A DNA stretch of 64,000 nt from Candidatus Saccharibacteria bacterium UBA6664 (GCA_002455275.1 DKKO01000006.1:49537-113536); one strand, 5' to 3'. Counted from the stretch's first letter, positions 49,686 to 57,990 are shown. Numbers and translations are program-made. Notes: generated by a model not told the origin, from the sequence alone.

Positions 49686-49859
49686 ATGTCTAAATCGACA
49701 AAAGAAGAGCAAGAACAGATGGGTAAGGAATGGTATGAGCTTACTCACAAGAACTGGCGTGCCTGGGGCAGCTGGTTCAGCTGGGGTTCACCAGTAGGAT
49801 TGGGACTGTTTTTTATCGAAACAGCCGCAGCCATCTGGATACTCGCCCAAGTGTTCTAG
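49686..49859 (+). CDS. Small membrane protein, 57 residues, downstream of the structured leader
   Basis: It starts MSKSTKEEQEQMGKEWYELTHKN, is Trp-rich in the middle (WRAWGSWFSWGSP) and ends in one membrane helix (PVGLGLFFIETAAAIWILAQVF is cut by the stop at 49857). An ATG with TAGGAG 7 bases upstream, its own promoter, a 110-base leader and a strong terminator right behind it show a self-contained transcription unit. No family recognised. Confidence 0.75.
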   Translation: MSKSTKEEQEQMGKEWYELTHKNWRAWGSWFSWGSPVGLGLFFIETAAAIWILAQVF

Positions 49860-49862
49860 CGA

Positions 49863-49897
49863 AATAACACCCGGTAAGTACGCCGGGTGTTATTTTA
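49863..49897 (+). terminator. Strong intrinsic terminator
   Basis: AATAACACCCGG (49863-49874) pairs with CCGGGTGTTATT (49883-49894), a perfect 12-bp stem with an 8-base loop, followed by a T-rich end. It begins 4 bases after the stop of the 57-residue gene. Confidence 0.9.
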
Positions 49898-49916
49898 ATG
49901 AAAAGAGTTCCTGCGC

Positions 49917-49922
49917 TATACT
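49917..49922 (+). promoter_or_regulatory. -10 box of the peptidase E gene
   Basis: TATACT ends 6 bases before the ATG at 49929, after the terminator. No clear -35. Confidence 0.45.
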
Positions 49923-49928
49923 AATAGC

Positions 49929-50564
49929 ATGAAATTACTACTGACATCTAGCGGACTTTCAAAGCGAGCAATTGGTGAAGCTTTGCAACAAATGGTAGGC
50001 AAGCCAGCAAGCGACTGCAAGGTAGGCTTTGTGCCAACAGCCGCTAACGTAGAGCCATACAATAAAACATGGCTGATTGCTCAGTTTCAGCAACTGCAAC
50101 GCTACGGTTTTTACGATATAGACATAGTAGACATTAGTGCTGCTGGCGTAGATTGGCGCGGCCGATTGGCTGATGTGGACGTGCTGTGGTTGAGCGGAGG
50201 CAATACGTTTCACTTGTTGGATCAGGTGCGAAAAACCGGCTTTGATAAGTGGCTGAAAGAAAATATCGAAAGCAAAGTATTTGTGGGCGGCAGTGCAAGT
50301 ACGATGGTTATGACACCAAGTATAGAGATTGCGCTACCGATAGACGATAATTCTATGGGTTTGACTGATTTGTCTGGCTTGGGCTATGTAGACTTTGAAA
50401 TAAATGTGCACTGCGACGAAGCAGGGCTGAATGCTACAGAGGAATACGCAAAAAACAGGCCGAACGATGTGTATGCGCTCGATGATCTAAGCGCGTTAAA
50501 GATAATTGACGGTGATGTAGAGGTAATATCTGGCGGTAGCTGGAGACTCTACAAAAAGCAGTAA
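49929..50564 (+). CDS. Peptidase E-like (S51) dipeptidase
   Basis: Family S51 enzymes cleave Asp-Xaa dipeptides or cyanophycin fragments. The 211-residue protein has MKLLLTSSGLSKRAIGEALQQM at the start, VDVLWLSGGNTFHLLDQVR, and the nucleophile region FVGGSASTMVMTPSIE, where the catalytic Ser follows VGG (usual GxSAG). The Ala-Gly after the Ser is Ala-Ser here, a small deviation. It is cytoplasmic, overlaps the following TfoX-like gene by one base and probably feeds amino acid salvage. Confidence 0.82.
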   Translation: MKLLLTSSGLSKRAIGEALQQMVGKPASDCKVGFVPTAANVEPYNKTWLIAQFQQLQRYGFYDIDIVDISAAGVDWRGRLADVDVLWLSGGNTFHLLDQVRKTGFDKWLKENIESKVFVGGSASTMVMTPSIEIALPIDDNSMGLTDLSGLGYVDFEINVHCDEAGLNATEEYAKNRPNDVYALDDLSALKIIDGDVEVISGGSWRLYKKQ

Positions 50565-50896
50565 TGGCCTACGATACAACGCTTGAAGAACGAATCGACG
50601 AGGTAGTCGGCAGTTGGGGCTTAGACGTGCCAAAACGTAAAATGTTTGGCGGGCTAGGCTATTTTATCAATCGTAATATGGCATTTGGCATAAAAACAGA
50701 CGAGCTGATAGTAAAAGCGGCTGAACTTACCGTAGAAAAATTGCTGCAAGAGCCTGGGCTAGACTACTTTACCTATGGTGGGAAAAGTATGAAAAGTTGG
50801 TTGCAAGCTGAGGCGGATGTACTTGATGAAGATAACTTGAAGCGACTTCTAGAGATAAGTCGTGACTACACGCTAACATTGCCACCAAAACCTTAG
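50564..50896 (+). CDS. TfoX N-terminal domain-like protein
   Basis: The 110-residue protein matches the TfoX_N fold: KRKMFGGLGYFINRNMAFGIKTDELIVKA and a C-terminal KSWLQAEADVLDEDNLKRLLEISRDY helix. In Haemophilus the full TfoX/Sxy regulates competence with CRP; single-domain versions are widespread and mostly uncharacterised. It has no DNA-binding motif that I can see. One-base overlap with the peptidase gene. Confidence 0.8.
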   Translation: MAYDTTLEERIDEVVGSWGLDVPKRKMFGGLGYFINRNMAFGIKTDELIVKAAELTVEKLLQEPGLDYFTYGGKSMKSWLQAEADVLDEDNLKRLLEISRDYTLTLPPKP

Positions 50897-50937
50897 ACAT
50901 CATATTTTTGACAAATATGTGGTAGAATTGCTAAATA

Positions 50938-51405
50938 ATGACAAAAGAAACTGGTGAAGAGCTTTTGGTGGGAGTCGAGAGCGCGCTTTTAGATACCATG
51001 GAGGCGCATGATAAGTTGTGTCGTGACTTGGGCTTTTTACTTTTTGATACCGTAAAGGTTCGGAAATCAAGACCAATAAACGATAGTGAAGTGCTTACAG
51101 TGGTGGACAATTTGGCTTTTCAATTCTCGACACTTGTAGAGGTAATGAGAAGCCATGACTTTAGTTTTGATGACGGCATGGTGGCAAAAGTATGGTCTGA
51201 CGATATAACAAAACTACGTGAAGTGATGCGCGTGCTGCTACAAAAAGAGCTTGAGGGCACGCAGACCGCTGACGTTGCGTCTGTCTTAGGAATTCTCACG
51301 AACATCGAAAACGACTCGGAAGACAAGATAGAATCAATAGAAATAGCGTACAAACAGAATCTTGAGCATGATATTGGGCTTTTCTCGGAGCAACTAAGAC
51401 AATAG
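50938..51405 (+). CDS. Unknown helical protein, 155 residues
   Basis: Not recognised. It is almost entirely helical, acidic, with no membrane segment; the pattern (ESALLDTMEAHDKLCRDLGF, LAFQFSTLVEVMRSHDF, LGILTNIENDSEDKIESIEIAYKQNLEHDI) would suit a four-helix bundle. TAGAAT with a TGG extension (50923-50928) ends 9 bases before the ATG. It lies 4 bases before the phosphatase gene, so they are co-transcribed. Confidence 0.65.
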   Translation: MTKETGEELLVGVESALLDTMEAHDKLCRDLGFLLFDTVKVRKSRPINDSEVLTVVDNLAFQFSTLVEVMRSHDFSFDDGMVAKVWSDDITKLREVMRVLLQKELEGTQTADVASVLGILTNIENDSEDKIESIEIAYKQNLEHDIGLFSEQLRQ

Positions 51406-51409
51406 GCGT

Positions 51410-52030
51410 ATGGCTGAAATACTGGTAATGCGGCACGGTCAGACCGATGGCAACAAAAAGAAGGTACTGAATCAAGCGCCTTGCCCAGGGCTAAATGAAG
51501 CAGGCAGACAGGAAGTCTTTGATAAAGCTTTTACCATGGAAGATATACATCGGATCTGGACAAGCTTTATGTGGCGAGCACGCCAAACAGCCGAGATAGC
51601 AGGGAAGCTTCATGGTGTAACACCTGAAATTATGACAGGACTACACGAACGCCATCTTGGGATACTGGAAAATATGTCTGTCGAGCAAATCGATGCACTT
51701 AAGATTGTAGGCAAAGAAGACATAATTCATGCAAAAAACGGTACACGCTATGTGGAAGGTAAGTATGGGGCGGAGTCATTCGACGCTACCGTGGGACGAA
51801 CCGGTAGAGCCTTGAAGATAATTCGTCGCAAACTAAAACTTGGCCAAAGAGGTTTGATAGTAACGCATGGTGATGCCGGCCTGGCGCTTTGCGCGGCTGC
51901 ATCGGGCGTGCCAATGCGAGAGGTGATAGATGTATTTCACTTTGAAAACGCGGGCGTTGCTACCATCGATGACGCAGGCAATGTTTCGTACGAGGGCATG
52001 CCGGTGCTCGAAAGTCGCCGTAGCAACTAG
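51410..52030 (+). CDS. Histidine phosphatase (phosphoglycerate mutase-like)
   Basis: The 206-residue protein has the catalytic RHG motif at 8-10 (ILVMRHGQTDGNKK), FMWRARQTAEIAG, the proton donor region GLHERHLGILENMS and the second histidine in LIVTHGDAGLAL. This is the branch of small broad-range phosphatases and cofactor-dependent mutases; the insert of 2,3-bisphosphoglycerate mutases is not evident, so a phosphatase is more likely. The substrate is unknown. Confidence 0.85.
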   Translation: MAEILVMRHGQTDGNKKKVLNQAPCPGLNEAGRQEVFDKAFTMEDIHRIWTSFMWRARQTAEIAGKLHGVTPEIMTGLHERHLGILENMSVEQIDALKIVGKEDIIHAKNGTRYVEGKYGAESFDATVGRTGRALKIIRRKLKLGQRGLIVTHGDAGLALCAAASGVPMREVIDVFHFENAGVATIDDAGNVSYEGMPVLESRRSN

Positions 52031-52039
52031 CCCAGATGC

Positions 52040-52045
52040 TATACT
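52040..52045 (+). promoter_or_regulatory. -10 box of the heme-type membrane protein and cupredoxin operon
   Basis: TATACT lies 23 bases before the ATG at 52069; the leader holds GGGGGA as ribosome site. No convincing -35. Confidence 0.4.
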
Positions 52046-52068
52046 AGGTGTAGTAAACGGGGGAACAA

Positions 52069-52689
52069 ATGACGAAACAGCAACAATTTCAGCTGGTAGA
52101 ATGGATGCTTGCTTTGCTGGTGACAGCGCTAAGCTTTTTTGTATGGTTTAGCGTGCGAGGTGATGGCAATTTGAGTATATATGATGTATTTCCACCTCTA
52201 GGTCTGATTGCGTTCGGGCTGATGTGGACACACTACATTGGTGGTGCATTGCGACGAATGTGGGGGATAAAGAAGCAGAGCAACGATGTGTATTGGAGTG
52301 TTTCTACCGGCGCCGTGTTGGTATTGATAATAGCACACCCATTGCTGCTGAACTACGGGTTGATACAAGATGGCCTGGGGCTACCACCGGCAAGCTATTC
52401 GGCTGCATACCCAGGCAAGGAAGCAATATTACTACTTGGAACGCTATCGCTTTTCGCATTTTTGGCCTTCGAGCTGCGCCGATGGTATGGCACTCGAAAC
52501 TGGTGGCATATTGTAGATAAAATTCAGCTTGTTGCAATGGCAGCAATATTTACGCACGCACTAATACTAGGCAGGGAACTGACGGTAGGATGGTTTCAGG
52601 TGGTGTGGTGGCTGTACGGAATTAGCCTGGTAGCGGCTGTGACATATAGCTACTGGTATGATAAGCAAACAAACGCGAAGGAGGCATAG
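52069..52689 (+). CDS. Six-helix membrane protein resembling ferric-reductase/cytochrome b
   Basis: The 206-residue protein has six hydrophobic helices with histidines placed inside them: His55 in helix 2 (LMWTHYIGGA), His90 in helix 3 (LIIAHPLLLN), His147 (NWWHIVDK) and His163 in helix 5 (AIFTHALILG). Paired His residues on adjacent helices are the bis-heme ligands of the ferric reductase transmembrane family. There is no FAD/NAD domain, so electrons must come from elsewhere. It is followed after 1 base by a secreted cupredoxin, suggesting a small electron-transfer or metal-handling unit at the cell surface. Confidence 0.75.
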   Translation: MTKQQQFQLVEWMLALLVTALSFFVWFSVRGDGNLSIYDVFPPLGLIAFGLMWTHYIGGALRRMWGIKKQSNDVYWSVSTGAVLVLIIAHPLLLNYGLIQDGLGLPPASYSAAYPGKEAILLLGTLSLFAFLAFELRRWYGTRNWWHIVDKIQLVAMAAIFTHALILGRELTVGWFQVVWWLYGISLVAAVTYSYWYDKQTNAKEA

Positions 52690-52690
52690 C

Positions 52691-53152
52691 ATGGAAGAGA
52701 ATAATTCGAACTCAATAAAATTCGTGGTACTAATGGTGGCGGCAGTGCTGCTGATTGTGGTGGGTGGACTCGCCTGGATGGTGTTTGGGCAGAAAGATAA
52801 CGATGCCGATGACACAGGTGGCTCAAGCGCAACAAACAAGACAAGCTCGAATGATAGTGATTCACAATCGGTGGTCGCGGCTGAGAGCGTAGAGATTGTA
52901 TTTACCGACGATGGCTTTGACAAAAGCAGCTACGGTGTTAAAAGTGGAGGTGAGGTAACGGTGAAGAACAATTCATCGGGGGATCTGCAATTTTCGTCTG
53001 ACGACCACCCAACACATCTTGACGACACAGAACTCAACCTAGAGGTCTTAGCGGCAGGTGAAAGCATCACTTTTTCACCAGAAACCACGGGCACATGGGG
53101 AGTACACGACCATTTGCACGACCAATTCACCACAACTCTCGTTGTGAAATAG
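52691..53152 (+). CDS. Membrane-anchored cupredoxin-like protein
   Basis: From the ATG at 52691 (Shine-Dalgarno AGGAGG 8 bases upstream) the product has 153 residues. It has a membrane anchor at about 10-32, a Ser/Thr/Asp-rich linker, and a cupredoxin domain at about 65-153. Candidate metal ligands are His106 and His109 (SSDDHPTHLD) and His139, His141, His143 (GTWGVHDHLHDQF). The usual type 1 copper Cys is absent: the HxxCxxH-like loop reads HDHLH. So it may bind copper differently or another metal. A longer frame starting in the previous gene is rejected. Confidence 0.78.
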   Translation: MEENNSNSIKFVVLMVAAVLLIVVGGLAWMVFGQKDNDADDTGGSSATNKTSSNDSDSQSVVAAESVEIVFTDDGFDKSSYGVKSGGEVTVKNNSSGDLQFSSDDHPTHLDDTELNLEVLAAGESITFSPETTGTWGVHDHLHDQFTTTLVVK

Positions 53153-53162
53153 CCAAATTTGC

Positions 53163-53189
53163 TACAATAGATTTATACAAAAACGGAGG
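53163..53189 (+). promoter_or_regulatory. -10 box and Shine-Dalgarno of the MMPL transporter gene
   Basis: TACAAT at 53163-53168, then a leader of about 22 bases with ACGGAGGG (53183-53190) ahead of the GTG at 53198. Confidence 0.55.
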
Positions 53190-53197
53190 GAAGTGCT

Positions 53198-55441
53198 GTG
53201 TTAGGAAAGTTTGAAGGCGCACCGAAATGGCTGCGAATATTGATACCGACAGCGTTGATAGTTGTTTGGTTTGGCGTGTCGGCTGTCGGCGGCCCATACT
53301 TCGGTAAGATTGAGGAAGTTGCCGATAATGGTTTTGCTGGATTTTTGCCAAAGAGTGCTGAATCAACGAAAGTTAATAAGCAGCTCGAAAAGTTTCAGGA
53401 CGACACCACGCTACCTGCGATTGTTTTGTTTCATAGCGATAAAAAGTTTAGCAAAGCAGATGTAAGCACAATTGATAAAACCGCAGAAGAACTTGAATGT
53501 GCGGAAGGCATAAGCGAGGATCCAAGTCCAGCCGTACTTTCTGAGGATGGCAAGGCGGTGCTGGTCGCAGTACCTGTCGACTCAGGCTCCGAGCTAGAAC
53601 TTGTGACGGCAAACATCGAAAGGATATATAGTGAAGTTGACATAGAAGGTGCAAGCTTTCATGTTACTGGCCCGGCCGCGTTTGCTGCTGGTTTGAACAA
53701 GGCATTTGCTGGAATCGACGGGATACTGCTGCTTACTGCGCTTGCTGTTGTGTTTGTGATTCTAATTGTGGTATATCGCTCGGTTCTATTACCAATCATC
53801 GTGCTATTAACCAGCATCTTTGCACTAAGCGCCAGCATCATGCTGGTGTGGTGGCTAGCTAAAAACGATATTGTGTCGTTGAACGGCCAGGTACAAGGCA
53901 TACTGTTTATATTAGTAATCGGCGCGGCGACTGACTATTCTCTACTTTTCGTGTCGCGCTTCAGAGAATCATTATACGAAAACGCCAGCAAACTTCACGC
54001 AATTGCGGAATCTTACAAGGGCGCGTTTGAACCAATTATCGCTAGTGGGGGAACGGTCATTGTAGGCTTGATGTGCTTGTTGCTATCTGACCTAGAATCG
54101 AACAAAGCACTTGCACCAGTGGGTTCTATCGGCGTGGCATTCGCGATGATATCTGCGCTAACATTTTTGCCTGCAGTGCTGTATGCGTTTGGTAGAGGAA
54201 GTTTTTGGCCATTTATGCCAAGCACTGAGCCAAAGCAAGTTAAGAAGCACAAAGAACGACTTGCTAAAGGTCTATGGCACAAAGTAGGTAATTTAGTGCA
54301 AACGCACGGTCGTGCAGCCTGGATTGCAAGTACTGTCGCGTTGCTTGTGCTCGCCATGTTCTCGACGCAGTTAAAAGCGGATGGCGTGGAGCAGAGCGAT
54401 TTGATACTAGGACAATCTGATGCACGTGATGGGCAAGAAATTTTGAATGATCATTTCCCGGGTGGTTCGGGTAGCCCTGTGCAGATTGTGGCGCAGGATG
54501 ATAACTGGGAAGACGTCGTGAAATTGGTGGACGCCGACAAAGGCATTGATGGCATTGTGGCGGTAGCAATCAACAGCCCTAGCGGTACAATGCCTGTAGG
54601 CAAAGCAGCCGATGAATTCATGAAAGAGTTTCGGGCAAAAGTTGAAGCTGAGGCAAATATTCCAAAGCAAACGCCAAACTACGAATTGATAATCGACTCG
54701 GCTGTCGATAATGCGAATCCATTTGGCGCATCGCAGGCAAGGTCGGAAGACGGGCAAATTTTACTGCAAGCAACACTTTTGAAGGAACCAGATAGTCAGT
54801 ATTCAAAAGACACCGTTGTGCGACTCCGCGACAAGCTTGACGATGTTTCGCGTGATGTATTAGTGGGCGGTCCGACCGCAATTCAACAAGATACAATTAC
54901 GGCTTCTAAGCGAGATAGGGAAATAATCATCCCTACGGTGCTTATCGCAATAACCATCATCTTAATGGTGTTGTTACGCGCCGTAGTTGCACCACTGCTA
55001 CTACTCGCAAGTACTGTACTGTCTTTCGCGGCAACACTCGGCGTAGCCGCGCTGCTATTCAACGGAGTAATGAACTTTCCGGGCGCTGACCCGTCGGTTG
55101 TGCTATTTGGCTTTGTGTTCTTGGTAGCGCTTGGAATAGATTACAATATTTTTCTAATGACTCGCGTGAGAGAAGAGACCGTTAAGCATGGCACAGCAAA
55201 GGGCGTGATAAAAGGTTTGGTAGTTACCGGTAGTGTAATTACGAGTGCAGGTATTGTACTAGCAGCCACGTTTGCCGCATTGGGTGTGATACCAATTTTG
55301 TTCCTCTTCCAAATCGCTTTCATTGTAGCATTCGGTGTGCTGCTCGACACATTTGTCGTGCGTTCGCTACTTGTACCGGCGCTCATTCGTGACATTGGAC
55401 CATTTGTATGGTGGCCGTCGAAATTGAAAAGCAAGAAATAA
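53198..55441 (+). CDS. MMPL/RND-family membrane transporter
   Basis: The 747-residue protein has about 12 membrane helices in two homologous halves, each with a large extracellular loop (about 35-165 and 395-575). The five-helix blocks contain VIGAATDYSLLFVSRFRE and FVFLVALGIDYNIFLMTRVREE, the Gly-x-x-x-Asp-Tyr signature of MMPL proteins that carries the proton-relay residues. Such transporters export lipids, glycolipids, pigments or hydrophobic drugs. GTG start with a strong ribosome site. There is no adjacent TetR-type regulator. In a CPR cell, export of surface lipids is one possible role. Confidence 0.9.
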   Translation: MLGKFEGAPKWLRILIPTALIVVWFGVSAVGGPYFGKIEEVADNGFAGFLPKSAESTKVNKQLEKFQDDTTLPAIVLFHSDKKFSKADVSTIDKTAEELECAEGISEDPSPAVLSEDGKAVLVAVPVDSGSELELVTANIERIYSEVDIEGASFHVTGPAAFAAGLNKAFAGIDGILLLTALAVVFVILIVVYRSVLLPIIVLLTSIFALSASIMLVWWLAKNDIVSLNGQVQGILFILVIGAATDYSLLFVSRFRESLYENASKLHAIAESYKGAFEPIIASGGTVIVGLMCLLLSDLESNKALAPVGSIGVAFAMISALTFLPAVLYAFGRGSFWPFMPSTEPKQVKKHKERLAKGLWHKVGNLVQTHGRAAWIASTVALLVLAMFSTQLKADGVEQSDLILGQSDARDGQEILNDHFPGGSGSPVQIVAQDDNWEDVVKLVDADKGIDGIVAVAINSPSGTMPVGKAADEFMKEFRAKVEAEANIPKQTPNYELIIDSAVDNANPFGASQARSEDGQILLQATLLKEPDSQYSKDTVVRLRDKLDDVSRDVLVGGPTAIQQDTITASKRDREIIIPTVLIAITIILMVLLRAVVAPLLLLASTVLSFAATLGVAALLFNGVMNFPGADPSVVLFGFVFLVALGIDYNIFLMTRVREETVKHGTAKGVIKGLVVTGSVITSAGIVLAATFAALGVIPILFLFQIAFIVAFGVLLDTFVVRSLLVPALIRDIGPFVWWPSKLKSKK

Positions 55442-55461
55442 ATTGATACGCTAGGGAGACT

Positions 55462-56436
55462 ATGACTGATACGCAAACACCAACTGATATTTTCTTGTGG
55501 GCAAACCAAAATGACGGCATAAAAAATGAGCTCGAGCTTGAACTATTTGTGTTCAATAAGAACTACACGCCGTATTCTATGAAGTTTTCAAAAGACCTAG
55601 AGCACCAGCTGCGCGCGATGTTTATTTACGATGTAATAAATACTATAAACTTTGGAGCAGGCACTGGCTTAAGCGTTCGCGACTACGAATTATCAGAGGC
55701 GGAAGATAATGTTTTACTACGAACGGAACTAGAGAAAGTTGAGCGTGCAAAAACGCTGATCAATTTACTTGAACACGAGCGGGGCACTATTGAACCATTT
55801 TCTGAAGGCGATCACGAGTTCAAACGCATAAAGGGTGTGGCCCTACGTTGTACGAAAAGCGACGGCAGTGACGCGTTCTACATAGTGAAGGCAGTGCAGC
55901 AAAGCAACGTGCTTGCGGGCGCCGTGAGCTGGGAGCTAACCGGTGGTACATTGGCACCATTTAAAGCTGACGTTGGCGTAAAAATGCCAAACGACAACCA
56001 AGTGATGGTAGTAGGTAATGACATATTTATTTTCAACCAAGGCAAGTTTGAAAAACTATTCCAGTACGAATTCAAAAAGCAACTACTAGCAGACGAAAAG
56101 GTAGCGGAGATTGAAAAAGCCTACAAACTGAGCTTTCCTGAAGGACTGGATTTGCAAAGCTTGGTGCGTGAGCGACGTAAGATTGTAAACAAGTTGCAAA
56201 AACTTGAAGTCGGCGCAGTAACTCAAGAGCAGGCGATAGAGTATGCAGACACCATGGAGCTGGAGCTTATGAGTGACGAAAAGGACCAAATTATTATCAT
56301 GGATGGCCGAGATCTCGACATGTTTGTGAATTTGATCAATGAAGATTACATTACGAGTGAGCTAACAGGTAAGCGCTACGAGATTAAAAGCAAGAAACTA
56401 CTGGGTGAGCCCGAGGGTGAACCTCCTCGTGGCTAG
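55462..56436 (+). CDS. DUF4868/KwaB-like protein
   Basis: The 324-residue soluble protein resembles the DUF4868 family, which includes KwaB of the Kiwa anti-phage system. The N-terminus is a small alpha/beta part. The core contains QVMVVGNDIFIFNQGKFEKLFQYEFKKQ, in the position of the family's 'fdgxiYIfnxxkFExif' segment, followed by SLVRERRKIVNKLQKL, and near the end IIIMDGRDLDMFVNLINEDYITSELTGKRYEIKSKK, which matches the closing block of KwaB-like proteins. KwaA, the four-helix membrane partner, is not adjacent (MMPL upstream, helicase downstream). The assignment is by pattern memory; if right it is a KwaB without KwaA. Confidence 0.6.
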   Translation: MTDTQTPTDIFLWANQNDGIKNELELELFVFNKNYTPYSMKFSKDLEHQLRAMFIYDVINTINFGAGTGLSVRDYELSEAEDNVLLRTELEKVERAKTLINLLEHERGTIEPFSEGDHEFKRIKGVALRCTKSDGSDAFYIVKAVQQSNVLAGAVSWELTGGTLAPFKADVGVKMPNDNQVMVVGNDIFIFNQGKFEKLFQYEFKKQLLADEKVAEIEKAYKLSFPEGLDLQSLVRERRKIVNKLQKLEVGAVTQEQAIEYADTMELELMSDEKDQIIIMDGRDLDMFVNLINEDYITSELTGKRYEIKSKKLLGEPEGEPPRG

Positions 56437-56441
56437 TAGTC

Positions 56442-56447
56442 TATAAT
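56442..56447 (+). promoter_or_regulatory. -10 box of the helicase gene
   Basis: TATAAT ends 7 bases before the ATG at 56455 and lies in the 18-base gap after the KwaB-like gene, so the helicase can be transcribed separately. Confidence 0.5.
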
Positions 56448-56454
56448 TAAATAG

Positions 56455-57975
56455 ATGAATCAAACGCTCGCGCTCGAAATAATGCTCGCTGGTCACAGCG
56501 TGTTTTTGACTGGTCCGGCAGGAGCGGGAAAGACCTATGTACTAAATCAATTTATAAAGCTTGCCAAACATGAAGGCAAGCATGTTAGCGTGACGGCCAC
56601 CACTGGCTTGGCGGCGTCACATCTGGGTGGTACAACCATTCATAGCTGGAGCGGAATAGGCGTGCACGATGAATTGCCGCCGAACTTTGCTGAACATGTA
56701 AGCAAGGGACGACGTGAAATCATCGAAAAAACGGACATATTGATAATTGATGAGATTTCGATGCTGCATGACTTTCGACTTGATATGGTGGACGAAGCCT
56801 GCCGGCTGATTCGCAAACAGCCTGATAAGCCATTCGGCGGAATTCAGCTGATAATGAGTGGTGACTTTTTCCAATTGCCCCCAGTGAATAGAAACGATGC
56901 GAGGCCCGGCAGTTTTGTGGTAAATAGCGTAGCGTGGCAAGAGCTCAACCCAGTCGTGTGCTACCTAAACGAGCAATTTCGTCACGACGATGAAAAATTA
57001 AGTGAAATTTTGCAGGCGATGCGCGAGCAAGACGTGCGCAGGCATCACGCCGAAACATTGCTTGCTCGGGCGGAAACTACTCCACCAAGCGGCTTACTTT
57101 ACACCGAGCTGCACACGGTGAACGTGGATGTTGATAAGCAAAACGAAGCAAAACTCGATGAACTCTCTGGTGATGAGATGATATATACGCAAAGCACCAC
57201 AGGTAGTGCAAATTATGTTGAGAATTTGCAGCGCTCGGTTCTAGCCCCTGCCACATTACGACTTAAGCAAGGTGCGTTGGTGATGGCGGTGAAAAATGAC
57301 ATGAACAAAAAGTACGCCAATGGTAGTATTGGCACCGTGGTAGATTTTGACCCAGCCACCGAATACCCGATTGTTGAATTTACTAATGGTAGGGAAGTGA
57401 CCATGCAACCTGATACGTGGGAGCTTCGCGATGGTGACAAAAAGCGCGCCAGCATAACGCAAATTCCGCTTCGCTTGGCGTGGGCGATAACGGTACATAA
57501 GAGCCAAGGAATGACGCTAGACGCTGCCTTAATCGATCTACGAAAAGCATTTGTAGAGGGTATGGGCTATGTGGCACTAAGTCGCGTGCGAAACCTCGAC
57601 AGCCTCTACTTAAAGGGCATTAACCGTATGGCGCTGCAAATCAGTGAAGACGCACACACGATAGACAGCTTGCTACGATCGAAATCCGCTCAGGACGCGA
57701 AGGAATTGGCTCATTTAGAAAAGAATGCTTCAAAGCGGGCTGCCATGCCTGCGAAGTCAGCTGTAAAATCATCGAATTGGAGCGAAAAGATTGAAAAAAT
57801 GCGTGAGACTTACCCAAATGCGTATCGACCATGGACAACAGCTCAGGATTCTGAACTAAAACAATATTTTGAGAATGGCGCAGCGCTAGCAGAAATTTCA
57901 AAAAAGCTTGGGCGACACAAAGGTTCGATAGAGATGCGTTTAAAGAAGCACTACGGCGAAGACATATCACTCTAG
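56455..57975 (+). CDS. PIF1-like SF1B helicase with C-terminal DNA-binding domain
   Basis: A 5'-3' DNA helicase of 506 residues. Walker A GPAGAGKT is at 20-27, motif Ia ATTGLAASHLGGTTIHSW follows, Walker B ILIIDEISML at about 95-104, motif III GDFFQLPPV, and motifs V-VI in LAWAITVHKSQGMTLDAALID and GYVALSRVRNLDSL. Residues 450-506 form an added domain, RPWTTAQDSELKQYFENGAALAEISKKLGRHKGSIEMRLKK, which looks like a SANT/Myb-type helix bundle that could bind DNA. A TATAAT box ends 7 bases before its ATG. Such helicases unwind G-quadruplexes and forks; some belong to mobile or defence modules. Confidence 0.88.
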   Translation: MNQTLALEIMLAGHSVFLTGPAGAGKTYVLNQFIKLAKHEGKHVSVTATTGLAASHLGGTTIHSWSGIGVHDELPPNFAEHVSKGRREIIEKTDILIIDEISMLHDFRLDMVDEACRLIRKQPDKPFGGIQLIMSGDFFQLPPVNRNDARPGSFVVNSVAWQELNPVVCYLNEQFRHDDEKLSEILQAMREQDVRRHHAETLLARAETTPPSGLLYTELHTVNVDVDKQNEAKLDELSGDEMIYTQSTTGSANYVENLQRSVLAPATLRLKQGALVMAVKNDMNKKYANGSIGTVVDFDPATEYPIVEFTNGREVTMQPDTWELRDGDKKRASITQIPLRLAWAITVHKSQGMTLDAALIDLRKAFVEGMGYVALSRVRNLDSLYLKGINRMALQISEDAHTIDSLLRSKSAQDAKELAHLEKNASKRAAMPAKSAVKSSNWSEKIEKMRETYPNAYRPWTTAQDSELKQYFENGAALAEISKKLGRHKGSIEMRLKKHYGEDISL

Positions 57976-57977
57976 GG

Positions 57978-57983
57978 TATAAT
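57978..57983 (+). promoter_or_regulatory. -10 box of the GH1 glycosidase gene
   Basis: TATAAT ends 7 bases before the ATG at 57991; there is no ribosome site and no obvious -35. Confidence 0.5.
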
Positions 57984-57990
57984 AAGAGAG

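Noticed and set aside
50908..50913. TTGACA as -35 for the 50938 gene
   Set aside because: A 17-base spacer would put the -10 (CTAAAT) 1 base before the start codon and the transcription start inside the gene; TAGAAT with a TGG extension is the better -10.
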